Shown: positions 38,521 through 47,800 of the stretch, piece by piece
Position numbering within the stretch: the stretch's first letter is position 1
Layout: the number at the start of each line of letters is the position of its first letter
Assembly: GCF_000377905.1 (NCBI RefSeq)
Contig: NZ_KB898873.1
Location: 422,233 to 486,232 of the forward strand
DNA length: 64,000 nt
DNA from: Thioalkalivibrio sp. ALMg11
GTDB taxonomy: Bacteria > Pseudomonadota > Gammaproteobacteria > Ectothiorhodospirales > Ectothiorhodospiraceae
Reading direction: 5' to 3'
Program-made: the position numbers and the translations under genes
The notes under the pieces: model-generated
Databases searched by the model: none
Told to the model about the DNA's origin: nothing
What the model saw: the letters and a program-made list of their open reading frames with translations, nothing else

Positions 38521-39486
38521 ATGGCGGCCTCATCGTCCGACACTCGCTGCGTTTACCGCCAGATCCACATTGATGTAGCCCGCAACGCCACGGACGACTT
38601 CAACCCGTTCCATGACGGCAACAAGTGGACGCGCATCCGCGGCAATCCGTTTGGCGGGCCGATCGTGCTGGGCTTCCAGCTGGAGTGTCTCGCAGAGGCC
38701 CTGGTGACCCGGATGCGCATCGCCGACGGCGATGCCGGAAGCAACTCGCAACGCCCGTTCCGCAACTACCAATTCACGTTCGCCGATGCCCTGCGCGCGG
38801 ACGAGCCATTCACCACCGTGGTCAAACCCACCCTCCGGGGCACGGATGCATCGGGACAGCCGCAGGTGTCCAATCGCATCGCGATGCGCAAAGGCAGCGG
38901 GCTGGTTCTGCTCGGCCATGTACGCGACTCCCTGACGCCCCAGGCGTTGCCCAGCGAGTCATTGCCGCTGCCCGCGGATGTCAGGCTTGAGCAGCTCGAG
39001 GATCGCTGCGTGCTCGCGGACAACGGGTGGTTCCACAAGCGCAAGTTCATGTCCAACAGCAATGCCAAGAACCTGTTGTCGGGATCGCTCGTACGCCAGG
39101 CGGACTATTTCGACGAGCTGGAAGATCGCATCAACTTTCCGGACATGTTTCCCGCCGCACTGATCTCCTGCGCCCTGCTCGAAAAGGCCGATGCGGACGG
39201 CCACGATTTCTACCGCGACCCCATGGTCTACACCGCGCACCACATCAGCGTCGACCAGCGGCTGGCACGCGCCTTGCGCAGCGCCGATGCCCTGCACATC
39301 CTGGTGAGTCCGGCGGAGCGCATGGAGACCACTGGTCGCGGCCTGGCCGGCGCCGGCATGGCACAGCAGCGTTATCGCTGCATGGGGCTGGTGGCAGGCC
39401 CGCGCATCCTGTTCCGCGGCGAACTGTTCCTCGCACCCCTGACGGCCCTTGCCGAAGCCATGGTTTCCGGCCCCGCAGAGCCCTGA
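38521..39486 (+). CDS. Uncharacterised protein with two hotdog-like halves
   Basis: A 321-residue soluble protein. Near residues 22-55 it reads ATDDFNPFHDGNKWTRI followed by NPFGGPIVLGFQ. This resembles the hydratase-type hotdog signature (D-x-N-P-x-H-x-D, then G-x-x-x-P-I-x-x-G) of MaoC-like enzymes. The second half (about 165-320) has a similar size, as in double-hotdog proteins, but no clear motif. Catalysis on an acyl thioester is possible and unproven. The name is therefore left open. The ATG follows AAAGGGACACCC. The miniature inverted-repeat element starts six bases after its stop. Confidence 0.65.
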   Translation: MAASSSDTRCVYRQIHIDVARNATDDFNPFHDGNKWTRIRGNPFGGPIVLGFQLECLAEALVTRMRIADGDAGSNSQRPFRNYQFTFADALRADEPFTTVVKPTLRGTDASGQPQVSNRIAMRKGSGLVLLGHVRDSLTPQALPSESLPLPADVRLEQLEDRCVLADNGWFHKRKFMSNSNAKNLLSGSLVRQADYFDELEDRINFPDMFPAALISCALLEKADADGHDFYRDPMVYTAHHISVDQRLARALRSADALHILVSPAERMETTGRGLAGAGMAQQRYRCMGLVAGPRILFRGELFLAPLTALAEAMVSGPAEP

Positions 39487-39491
39487 GCCCT

Positions 39492-39790
39492 AGGGAAACA
39501 CTGATCAATGAACGCGTTCGCGTTGGTACCCCAGGTTTTCCGAGACAAGGCGCGTCGTGCAACAGGTAGTGGTTCTACCTGTAAGCGGCGCAACGCAGGA
39601 TCGGGGAACCTGGGGTGCCAACCCCGCAAGTTATTGAAAGCAGGGGCTCGGCCGCCCGTTGTTATCAAAAACGGGCGCGCGCACAGCGTTGCGGCTCCCT
39701 TGTGCAGAATGACTGCACGGCAGTCACCGCGCCTTGTTCGCACGCAAAAGCGCCTCGAGCGCGAACGCGTTCATTGATCAGTGTTTCCCT
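39492..39790. mobile_element. Miniature inverted-repeat element, copy 1 (299 bp)
   Basis: The ends are perfect 31-base inverted repeats, 39492-39522 and 39760-39790, beginning AGGGAAACACTGATCAATGA. There is no transposase gene inside. The reverse complement of its interior aligns with the element at 48162-48429 over most of the length, for example GCGAACAAGGCGCGGTG against GCGCACAAGGCGCGACG. It fills the gap between the hotdog gene and the nucleotidyltransferase gene. Confidence 0.88.
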
Positions 39791-39801
39791 GGCCAGTCCG
39801 A

Positions 39802-40908
39802 TCAGGGCTCCGCCTGGTTCCTTTTGCCCTTTCGAACGTCCTTGGCCGCCTTGCGCAGCAGGTGCGGCACCAGCAAGTGCAAGGGCATGCGCAGATAGTG
39901 CGAGCGTACATACAGCAACCAGCGGGCGGTGCCGGACAGCCGGCCGTCGCAACTCCAGTGATGCGGTTTCAGGCCGCGCCGGAACAGGCCATCCATCAGG
40001 GCCAGAAGAGGAGGCGCCGGACGCGCCGCGGCCAATGCGCGGAACGCCGAATCGGGGACAGGGGTCTGCAGGAACTCGCGACCATAACGCAGCGCATAGT
40101 AGAGCGGGCGTGACAGATCCATCTCGAAGGCGCGCGCCGTCAGGCGTTCCCAGAAGCCCGAATCGTCCGCCACAAAACGACGCAGTAGCGCATCCATATC
40201 CGCCAGGTCTCGCAGGCCGTTCTCCAGTTCGCCGTCGTGAAACAGATGCGTCGCACTGTGCAGGACCATGTCGGCCGGCCCCGGAACGTACATTCCGGGA
40301 AAGCCATCCAGCGGCAGCGCCGCTGCCCACAGGAGTTCCGGATCGGGGTCCAACCGCGCGGTCGGCGGCAGGATGGTGTGATGCACATCCAGCACGCTCT
40401 TGCGCCGCATGTGCGTGAGCGGAGGCAGCTCGTGCATCCACTGGCGATAGTAGGTCTGGTCGTAGGCGTCGTAGCCCTCGCAGACCCATCCCTGAACGAA
40501 CAGGTGCTGTTCCGCCGCCTGGATCTGCGCCTGCGGGACCAGGATGTCGACATCGGAGAACTGCCGCCCCGGCGCACTGGGCAGACCGGCCATCACGTAG
40601 GCAGCGCCCTTCAGGAGCATCACCGGGATCGCTTCCGGCGCCAGGGCCTCATGAATCCGTGCCACCTCCCAACGGACCATGGCGTGCTGGCGATCCGCCA
40701 GGATCCGCGCGGCGTGCAGGTGCCGCCGAGGCGCCGGAGGCACGTCCGGCAATACCCCGGCATCCTCGATTAATGCCTGCAACCGCCCCTCCAGAGAGGC
40801 GACTCGCGCCACTCGCACCAGCAAGTCCCAATCCGCCAGCGAAAGCGCGCGGGAGGCGGTCGGCTCGGCCAGGACCGCGAGCAGTTGCGCAAGTGCGGGG
40901 CGCGTCAC
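39802..40908 (-). CDS. Nucleotidyltransferase-fold protein (NTP_transf_5 type)
   Basis: A 368-residue protein of the uncharacterised NTP_transf_5 group. The polymerase-beta-like motif is VMLLKGAAYVMAG then GRQFSDVDILV, where the two Asp bind metal. The rest is helical, with HHTILPP and ATHLFHDGEL. In other genomes this family sits with HprK-related kinases, including in lasso-peptide clusters where it modifies phosphorylated products. Here it is the last of three genes joined by GTGA overlaps: PqqD-like, HprK-related and this one. The start is GTG, overlapping the kinase stop. The true substrate is unknown. Confidence 0.82.
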   Translation of the reverse strand: MTRPALAQLLAVLAEPTASRALSLADWDLLVRVARVASLEGRLQALIEDAGVLPDVPPAPRRHLHAARILADRQHAMVRWEVARIHEALAPEAIPVMLLKGAAYVMAGLPSAPGRQFSDVDILVPQAQIQAAEQHLFVQGWVCEGYDAYDQTYYRQWMHELPPLTHMRRKSVLDVHHTILPPTARLDPDPELLWAAALPLDGFPGMYVPGPADMVLHSATHLFHDGELENGLRDLADMDALLRRFVADDSGFWERLTARAFEMDLSRPLYYALRYGREFLQTPVPDSAFRALAAARPAPPLLALMDGLFRRGLKPHHWSCDGRLSGTARWLLYVRSHYLRMPLHLLVPHLLRKAAKDVRKGKRNQAEP

Positions 40909-41810
40909 GCGGGACCCCCGGCCAGATCGTTCAACAATCCCAGGGAGGCATCCAGGTCCGCATACTCCAGATTCAGGCAGTCACTTTGCTCGATCAGATC
41001 GGCCGCAGCCTCGAAACCCGATCCGCCCACTACGCTGTAATTGAAGGACGATCCGACCAGCTTCAGCAATGCCTCGGCCCGGTCCAGCGGCTGCAGCCGG
41101 TCCTGTCCCCCGGCGGCGAAGCGCGGAAAGACCAGCCATGCCGGCGCGGCCTGTTCATGCATCCGCTCGATGCTCGCATGCGGTGGCTTCAGATGTGCCA
41201 CGGTCCCCTTGCTGGTGTCGTGGGAAGAAGGCCCGATGATCGCCTGCGGATGGCGATCGCGGATCAGGTCGATGGCGGCATTCTTCAGACTGACCGGACG
41301 CGGCAGCGCAACCAGCTTGCCGGTCTCCAGAGAAAGCAGGGCGAATTCGTCCGACAACAATCGCCAGCCCGACAGGGCCAGGGCCGCGGTGAGGGTACTC
41401 TTGCCCGCCCCGGGCTCGCCCGGCATCACCAGCGCCCGGCCGTCGCGCTCCAGCACCGCCGCGTGGATCATCAGGAAGTCATGGGCGTGCTGGGCAATGC
41501 ACCAGTTCAGCCCCCACTCGAACAGCGGATAGGCATGCGCCAGCGGCAGGGGACGGAAGGGCGAGCGGCCATCCAGAAAGAAACGCGCCTGCGGACGCCA
41601 AACCGAACGCAGGCCGAGGGGGCGCGCAAGGGTGACGTGGAAATCGGCGAACGGGGCACTGGCGAGCGGCAACAGCTGCCGGTCGTAGAACAAGGCCACG
41701 GAACGCTCGACCCGGTCCAGCCGCGAACGCAAGCGGACCACGAAAGGCCCCACCTGGATGGCAAGACCGGCGCCCCGCAACCCCGCCCTCAGGTCTTCAT
41801 GGGCAATCAC
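40905..41810 (-). CDS. HprK-related kinase A
   Basis: A 301-residue kinase-fold protein. The P-loop is GEPGAGKST at about 130-138, preceded by FLMIHAAVLERDGRALVMP and followed by DEFALLSLETG, as in HPr kinase C-terminal domains. The N-terminal HprK domain is absent and a different 110-residue region takes its place. The subfamily (HprK-related kinase A) is defined by its neighbours, a PqqD-like protein and a nucleotidyltransferase. The GTG start overlaps the PqqD-like stop. It probably phosphorylates a Ser on a protein or peptide; no HPr gene is nearby. Confidence 0.88.
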   Translation of the reverse strand: MIAHEDLRAGLRGAGLAIQVGPFVVRLRSRLDRVERSVALFYDRQLLPLASAPFADFHVTLARPLGLRSVWRPQARFFLDGRSPFRPLPLAHAYPLFEWGLNWCIAQHAHDFLMIHAAVLERDGRALVMPGEPGAGKSTLTAALALSGWRLLSDEFALLSLETGKLVALPRPVSLKNAAIDLIRDRHPQAIIGPSSHDTSKGTVAHLKPPHASIERMHEQAAPAWLVFPRFAAGGQDRLQPLDRAEALLKLVGSSFNYSVVGGSGFEAAADLIEQSDCLNLEYADLDASLGLLNDLAGGPA

Positions 41811-42136
41811 GCGTCCCGCGACTCCGGGGAGACGCGGATCAGATCATGCTGCCGCAACTGGTTCAAGCCGGCCTGCATCGCATCCTCCAGGTCCCCTTCC
41901 GTGGCGTCATACCGCTGTTCAAGGTACTCGAACAGGGTGGCCGGCGTCATCGGTCCCTCTTGCAGGGCCTGGAAGATGTCGATCAGAGGGGGCTGCAGCA
42001 CATGCGTCTCGCCGCAGCGCTCGTCATAGACGACCACGGATTCACCCCATGCCCGCACGTGAGCGGCGGGCAGCGGGATCAGAGCAAAGTACTCTTCAGA
42101 AACGGACAAGAGGGCCTCGTGTTCCGACCGGCCCAC
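41807..42136 (-). CDS. PqqD-family protein of the HprK-related kinase A system
   Basis: A 109-residue PqqD-like protein, the winged-helix fold that binds leader peptides in RiPP pathways. Typical features are VVVYDERCGETHVLQPPLIDIFQALQEG and the following helix TLFEYLEQRY. The start is GTG at 42136; no strong ribosome-binding site is seen, and the Cys-rich protein gene ends only 27 bases upstream. Its stop overlaps the kinase start. A leader-binding protein next to a kinase and a nucleotidyltransferase suggests it presents a substrate to them. Confidence 0.85.
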   Translation of the reverse strand: MGRSEHEALLSVSEEYFALIPLPAAHVRAWGESVVVYDERCGETHVLQPPLIDIFQALQEGPMTPATLFEYLEQRYDATEGDLEDAMQAGLNQLRQHDLIRVSPESRDA

Positions 42137-42163
42137 GAGCGCTGGTGGGCAGCGCCCGGGACA

Positions 42164-42931
42164 TCAACGATTGAGAGTGGAAGAGTTGGTGCGCACCTCC
42201 ACGCACTCGCCCGCCTCGTTGCGCGTGTAGCCGTCTCCGCAGTCGCCCAGGCCGTTGATCGGGCAGAAGCGCTCGTTCATGTAGGCGAAGACGTTCGTCA
42301 CCGCCGAATGCTTGCCCACATCCTCGCGGGCCATCGAATAGGCCTTGATCACGTCGTCGACCGACGCCCCGAAGTCGATCGAGGTACACGCTGCGTTCAG
42401 AACGGCACCCACAGCATGCCAGTCGAGCGACCCCCTGCACACGCCCCAGGCATGGAGCACCTCCATCAGCGAGGGTCCGCCGGTCAGGCATTGCGGCCTG
42501 TAACCGAAGACCTCCTCGAAGGACGTCGCCCCGCCCGTACTCACGGTGGCGTCAAAACGCTGGCAGTTGCTGTCGGTCCCGTTGGTCTGGATGCAGGAAC
42601 CCGGGGAATACCCGGTGCACTCCCAGGCACCCCAGTTGTCCTTCCAGAACGCCGACGTACAGCCATCGCCCGCGGTGCACTCGTGGTCAATGTTGGAAAC
42701 ATTGGCGGAGAAGATATTGCCCGACAGCGAGCACTGCCCCTGGGCGCCCCAGACCGACTTGGCCGGTAGCGACACCAGCATCGCCCCACCCAGGCCGGCC
42801 GCGGTCAGGCGGCGCCGGCTGCGACTGCGAAGGCCGGATGAACCCGTGTCCGGGTCCACGGGGGCGGTGGACTTGCCCTCGCCTTCGTCCTCGGGGGCAT
42901 GATTTCCGTTGTGCTCGTTTTCATCACTCAT
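42164..42931 (-). CDS. Cys-rich exported protein with acidic N-terminal extension
   Basis: A 255-residue protein of a domain type common on bacterial surfaces: CTSAFWKDN near the start of the domain, then FEEVFG, LDWHAVGAVLNAAC and SVDDVI. Residues 1-35 are acidic and polar. Next comes SRSRRRLT (36-43), a hydrophobic run (about 44-58) and a likely cleavage after VWGA, giving a Tat-like signal behind a long leader. The mature part has 12 Cys, an even number, and ends in SSTLNR. ATG 42931 is chosen because GGAG lies nine bases before it; the frame continues farther upstream without support. It is encoded just upstream of the PqqD-like gene and is the natural candidate substrate of that unit. 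Nothing else is claimed for its role. Confidence 0.72.
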   Translation of the reverse strand: MSDENEHNGNHAPEDEGEGKSTAPVDPDTGSSGLRSRSRRRLTAAGLGGAMLVSLPAKSVWGAQGQCSLSGNIFSANVSNIDHECTAGDGCTSAFWKDNWGAWECTGYSPGSCIQTNGTDSNCQRFDATVSTGGATSFEEVFGYRPQCLTGGPSLMEVLHAWGVCRGSLDWHAVGAVLNAACTSIDFGASVDDVIKAYSMAREDVGKHSAVTNVFAYMNERFCPINGLGDCGDGYTRNEAGECVEVRTNSSTLNR

Positions 42932-43187
42932 TGTTGCCTGCTCCAGGTCAAACCGCGCCATTTCGCCGTCCGGGCGAGGGCACCCGGCCACGCCGCAATG
43001 GGCTGCGATCCGGGGGGTACACTTCAATCAGACGCTTTCTATGGGAACATAGCAAGCAGGATGCCATCCTTTTGAATAACGGGTAACTTACTGATATCAA
43101 GGGCCACCCCCTCAACGAGACAAAGCTCGCAGGGCACCCGGAGCCTCCGAGTGGAAAGTTTTCCGACAGCGCTGCGCGGCCCGCATC

Positions 43188-43922
43188 TCACACCCGCCGC
43201 ACCCGCAGAATGAACGAATGACTTAGCCACGCCCCGGCGGCCGGCACCGCCTGCAGGAAGCCCCGGGTGCCCCGGTTCTCCAGGAGCGGCTGCAAGCGCG
43301 CCAGGCGGCCAGGTGCCAACGGAAGCCAGTACAACGCCTCGGGCCGCAGACCCACGGCCTCCGCCGCCGCGCGAAGATCCCGAGGGTCATCGTAGCGAAG
43401 ATGCGGCGGACGCCCTCGCCGAGACCGGCGCCACTCGCGAACTGCGGTGGGCAGGCAACGCAGGTTCAGCGCATCCACCCAGGCCTCGCCCCCCGGGCGC
43501 AGCACGCGCCGAATCTCGGCAAGCGCCGGCGTGGGATCCGACAAGGCCTGCATGACGCCGAAGCAGAGCACCCCGTCGAAGACGGCGTCCGCAAGCGGGA
43601 GGTGATTGATATCCGCCGCCAGCCAGGGGATCGCCGGATCACTTCGATCCCGCGCCTTCTGCAGGGAGGGCGTTGAATAGTCGAGCCCCCAAACCACGTG
43701 GCCCTGCGCATGCAGCATCCGTGTGTAGGTTCCCGCGCCACAGCCGACATCCAGCCAGCGACCGGGCGCCACGTCGGCGCGCCGCCACAGGCGCTCGAAC
43801 TGCCGGACGCGGCTATGCAGGCCGCTGTGCGTCCAGCCCGCGATCCCGGCATCGTCCTCCAGGTTCGCCCCGCGCTCCAGGAAGCGCTGGCGCCAGCGGC
43901 GTTCGAAGCCAGCATCCTTCAT
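43188..43922 (-). CDS. SAM-dependent methyltransferase, class I
   Basis: A 244-residue class I methyltransferase of the Methyltransf_11 type. The SAM motif is WLDVGCGAGTYTRMLHAQGH, with LDYSTPSLQKAR (motif II), FDGVLCFGVMQAL (motif IV) and RVLRPGGEAWV (motif V). No substrate can be assigned. It lies between the GAF protein and the Cys-rich protein gene on the same strand. The roughly 255-base gap before the latter (42932-43187) has lower GC than its surroundings and no convincing gene. Confidence 0.86.
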   Translation of the reverse strand: MKDAGFERRWRQRFLERGANLEDDAGIAGWTHSGLHSRVRQFERLWRRADVAPGRWLDVGCGAGTYTRMLHAQGHVVWGLDYSTPSLQKARDRSDPAIPWLAADINHLPLADAVFDGVLCFGVMQALSDPTPALAEIRRVLRPGGEAWVDALNLRCLPTAVREWRRSRRGRPPHLRYDDPRDLRAAAEAVGLRPEALYWLPLAPGRLARLQPLLENRGTRGFLQAVPAAGAWLSHSFILRVRRV

Positions 43923-43962
43923 CCGTTCGCACCTTGCGCCATCGCCATGACCCCGTGATGGT

Positions 43963-44685
43963 TCATTCCCGGCCCTCGCTTACCTGACCGATGAGTTCGG
44001 TCGCGGCGATCAGCACATGATCGCGGGAGAATCCGGCACCGCTCATCTCGTCGTAAAGCGTGCGCGCCAGCAACCGGGCCACGCGTTCCGGGGCGTGGGT
44101 AATGGGGCCCGTTGCCGCCCCCGGCTGTCGCGCCAGCGCCATCTGCGTAAAACTCGTGCGCAACAGTCCCTTTAGCCGATGGACGAGGACCGACTTCGCC
44201 ACCACCAGGGCCAGGATCAACGCCCTGCGCAAATCCTCCTGCGTCAGCCGGCCCCGCCCCTCGGGGCTGTCGATGTTGATCACTCCCAACAGGTCGCCCT
44301 CCAGAATCACTGGCACCGCGATCACGTCGACCGGACCCGCGCCCTCGGCCCGCCGCGCCTCGGCTGCAAGATCGGAGGCATGCAGGTCGCGGATCAGCAG
44401 CCCCTTGCGCGCACTTGCCACCCGCCCCGAAATTCCCGAGCCAAGCGGTTGCCTCACGTCATAGGCCTGCTCGGGCAGATACCCGTGATGCGCCTGGACG
44501 CGCAAGCGCGCCTCACCCCCGTCCGGGTCCGGCTTCAGCAGCATGATCGAACAGCGCTCGCACTTCATGGCGTGACTCACCAGCGCGGCCAGGCCGGCCA
44601 ATCCCTTTTCCAGGGACTCGGCCTCCTCCACAAAATGAGCCAGCTCCATCAGCCGCTCGTCGAATGCATCAAAGGCCTCGCCCAT
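43963..44685 (-). CDS. GAF-domain protein
   Basis: A 240-residue protein with one GAF domain at about 25-150: SIMLLKPDPDGGEARLRVQAHHGYLPE, LGSGISGRVASARKGLLIRD, and the closing GDLLGVINIDSPEGR. The C-terminal 80 residues are helical and carry no known output domain. GAF domains bind cyclic nucleotides, heme or other small molecules; no ligand residues can be read here. It lies between the VanZ/ligase fusion and the methyltransferase, so it may sense a condition for surface polymer synthesis. No signal peptide. Confidence 0.8.
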   Translation of the reverse strand: MGEAFDAFDERLMELAHFVEEAESLEKGLAGLAALVSHAMKCERCSIMLLKPDPDGGEARLRVQAHHGYLPEQAYDVRQPLGSGISGRVASARKGLLIRDLHASDLAAEARRAEGAGPVDVIAVPVILEGDLLGVINIDSPEGRGRLTQEDLRRALILALVVAKSVLVHRLKGLLRTSFTQMALARQPGAATGPITHAPERVARLLARTLYDEMSGAGFSRDHVLIAATELIGQVSEGRE

Positions 44686-44825
44686 CTCCCCGGCCCCACC
44701 GCGGTTTCGTCCTGCGAGCTTAACAGCCCGATCGGGCGCGGGATCGGGGCAGCGTTAGGCACAAGCCCGGCGGGCCGGAATGGCCCATAACGCCCCCGAC
44801 CGCGCACCGCGCGACTGCCCCAAAT

Positions 44826-47800
44826 TCAACCCACTCGGGGCTTCCCGGATCGCCTGACGCTATTGGCGGCCGACGCTGCGGACGCCGCCACGCCCAGCAA
44901 CAGCACCAGGTAGAACAGCAGGGCGATCCGCGGGGAGTAGAACAGCGTACTGAACACGCCGATCGACAACGCCCCTGCCAACGCGGCGGTCGACGCCAGC
45001 GCCACCGCATCGCCCGCCAATGAACGCCGCAACAGCAAGACCAGGGCCGCCAGGGTCAGCCAGACAAAGGCCAGCAGACCCAGCCAGCCCTGATCGAAAT
45101 AGATCTCCAGCCACTGATTCTCGACCCGCCACGGCCACAGATGGTCCGTGGTGAAGTACCAGTAACGGCCCAGATGCTCGAAGTCGCCGTTGGCGACGTA
45201 CGCACGTCCGGCCGAATCCTGAACCTGCACGCTGTAAAATTCGGTGACAGACCGCTGGCGCGCATCGACCCCCAGCGACAACACCAGGCCGCGCTGAATG
45301 GGCCAGGGGCGTGTCTCCATCGGATCCAGGTCGAAGGTCCACTGGAAGGTCTGACGTCCGCCGTCTTCCAGACGCATTCCTTCGCTGCGACAAACGAAGG
45401 AATGGCGGATGGGCTTCTCGCAGATGAAGACTCGAAACCCCGTGGGTTGGGCACTGGCGGCCTCCACGGTCACGGTATAGAGACCGTCGCGGGGCAGGCT
45501 CACCCGCTGATTCACGAACAGCGAATCGCCGCCGCCGATCTGCAGGCGCGGTTCGCCGTCCTCGCGGGTGAAGGCCAGATTGCCGGGCAGGCGCCCGTCC
45601 CGGTTTCCGGTCCGGTAGTGCTCCGGAAAACTGCCGACACCCCGCCCAAACAGAGGTGAAAGCGGTCCGCCGCCCGGCAGTTCGAGGGCGGCCTGCCAGT
45701 GATCCATGCGGATTCCGAAGTCACGTTCGATGTGGCTCATCCGCTGCTCGGCAAACCCGCCCAACGTGGTGCCCGCCACCAGGGCAATCGCCACCACCGG
45801 CAACAGCACACCGACCAGAGCCCCCTGCCGAACCCGCATGCGACCATGCAACGCCGCCAGCAGCACCCCGACCGCGAGGACGGCCACGGCCACCGCCAAC
45901 CCCAGATACCCGCCGCGCGAATAGGTCATCGCCACCGCGTATGCCGTCCCAACCGCCAGCAGGGCCGAACCGGCGAGCATCAGGCCAGTGCGCTGCCGCC
46001 AGCACCAGATCAGGGCCAGGGGAAAGGCCAGCACCAGAAAGGCCTCGATGCTGGGCCCCCCCGCCTGCATCTCCGAAAACAGCCCGGACAACCGATAACC
46101 ACTGTCGAAGTTCAGCAGCCCGGGATAGGTAGCCCGCTCGCGCACCACGAACGCCAGTTGCGCCAGCAGGGCCAGCGCCACCCCGGGGAGAAACCACCGC
46201 GTCACCTGCTCCGGCACCGGGATAGGCGCGACCCTCAGCATCGCCAACAGAACAACGGCCCACAACAGGCCCTTGGCCACCCTCAGGGCATTCCACTCGT
46301 GGGCAAAATGCACCGCCTCGCCGGGGTTCCAGGCGCCGGGCGGGAACAGGGCAACCGCCAGGCTGATCAGCGTCGAGGCCACCAGGAGACCCAGCGCCCA
46401 GCGGATCCCGCGCGGCAATAACGACGCGTCTGAATGCGCCGCATGCGGCCCGAGCCAGAGGGCCATGGCCAGCGTCATCAACAGGAACAGGTCCAGTTCG
46501 GAGATAAAGAGGCGCCCGTGGTAGAGCGTCAGATCCAGGGTGGCCAACAGCACGGGGATCACGAGCAGCCAGCCCTGCGGGCGCCACGCCAGCAATACGG
46601 CATAGGCCAGCAAGCCGGCGCTCAGCGCAACGGGCACGACCGGCCAGGTGACCGCCAGCAGCAGAGTGGCCAGCGCCAGCAGGCCGGCAAGCGCCTGTCG
46701 CAGTCGCTGAAAACCGCGCGCACTCGGGCCCGGCCCAGCCGGCTCCGGGTGGGGACCGCGTGGTTCGACCGCAGCCCGTCCTGCGGGTACGCCCCCCACG
46801 GCACTGGCACGACCCAGCCATTGCAGCAGCGCGGCCATCGCCCAGGCGGCCAGGCCGGCAAGCACCAGGCTGGCCGGGTCCGGGCGCGCGCCGTCCACGA
46901 AGAGCTTGGCACCCTCGACCAGCAGCGCCAGGACAACCCCTGCCACGACGGCCAGCAGGTTCAGCGCCAAGGGCTGCAGGGGATGCCGAAGCTGCCACAA
47001 CCAGACCAGGAACCCCAGCGGTGCATACATGACCAGATGCAGCGCCGTACTGCGCAGGGCATGAATCTCGTCCACGTGATAGTGGTAGTAGAACGGCCAC
47101 AGGTTCAGGTCGGCCCACTGGGTTCGGGCCGCTTCCACATCGGCGTGGAACGGGCCGAAACCGTGGTTGAGCGCGACCAGAAACAGCGCGTAGAACACGG
47201 CGCCGATCACGAGTATCGGCGTGGCGAACTGCTGCAGCGTCCGGATCACGCCATGGGGATGCGCGGGCAGGTTCCGGAACAGGACCAGGCCGATGCCCAT
47301 CCCCAGGGCCCGCAACAGCACGGAGCGCCCCTCGGCGATGCCCGACAGGGTGGCGAGATTCAACAGCTCCAGCAGCCCCGCAAGGAGCAGGGCCAGCGGG
47401 ATTCCAGCCCCCAGCAGGGAGGAGGCTCCGCGCCGATGCAGCCACAATGCCAGGAGCAGCCCCACCGGGATACTGGCGACCACCTCCAGCGTCAGCCAGC
47501 TGATACAGCGAATCCCGCTGGTGCAGGCCCCGGCAGCGACCCACCAGCCCCAGGCATCGGATGCCAGGCGAGCCCGCAGCTCGTCCATGGCGAGCACCAG
47601 GTCAAAGGGGACGAAGCCGACCATCACATAGGCGGCGGCATAGATCACCAGCCCGGCGGTCAGGGCCTGTGCACCCGCACCTTCCAGCACCCGACGCCAG
47701 CGCGCCAACGGGTCGCGCAACGCCAGCCATGCGAGCGAGCCGGCCACGGCCCCGGAAAAGTTTCCGGCGATATCGGCCGCCGCCGGATGCCGGTACGGCA

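Noticed and set aside
43039..43230. A 63-codon minus-strand frame upstream of the Cys-rich protein gene
   Set aside because: It overlaps the end of the methyltransferase gene, has no ribosome-binding site, and its product is unlike any known small protein.
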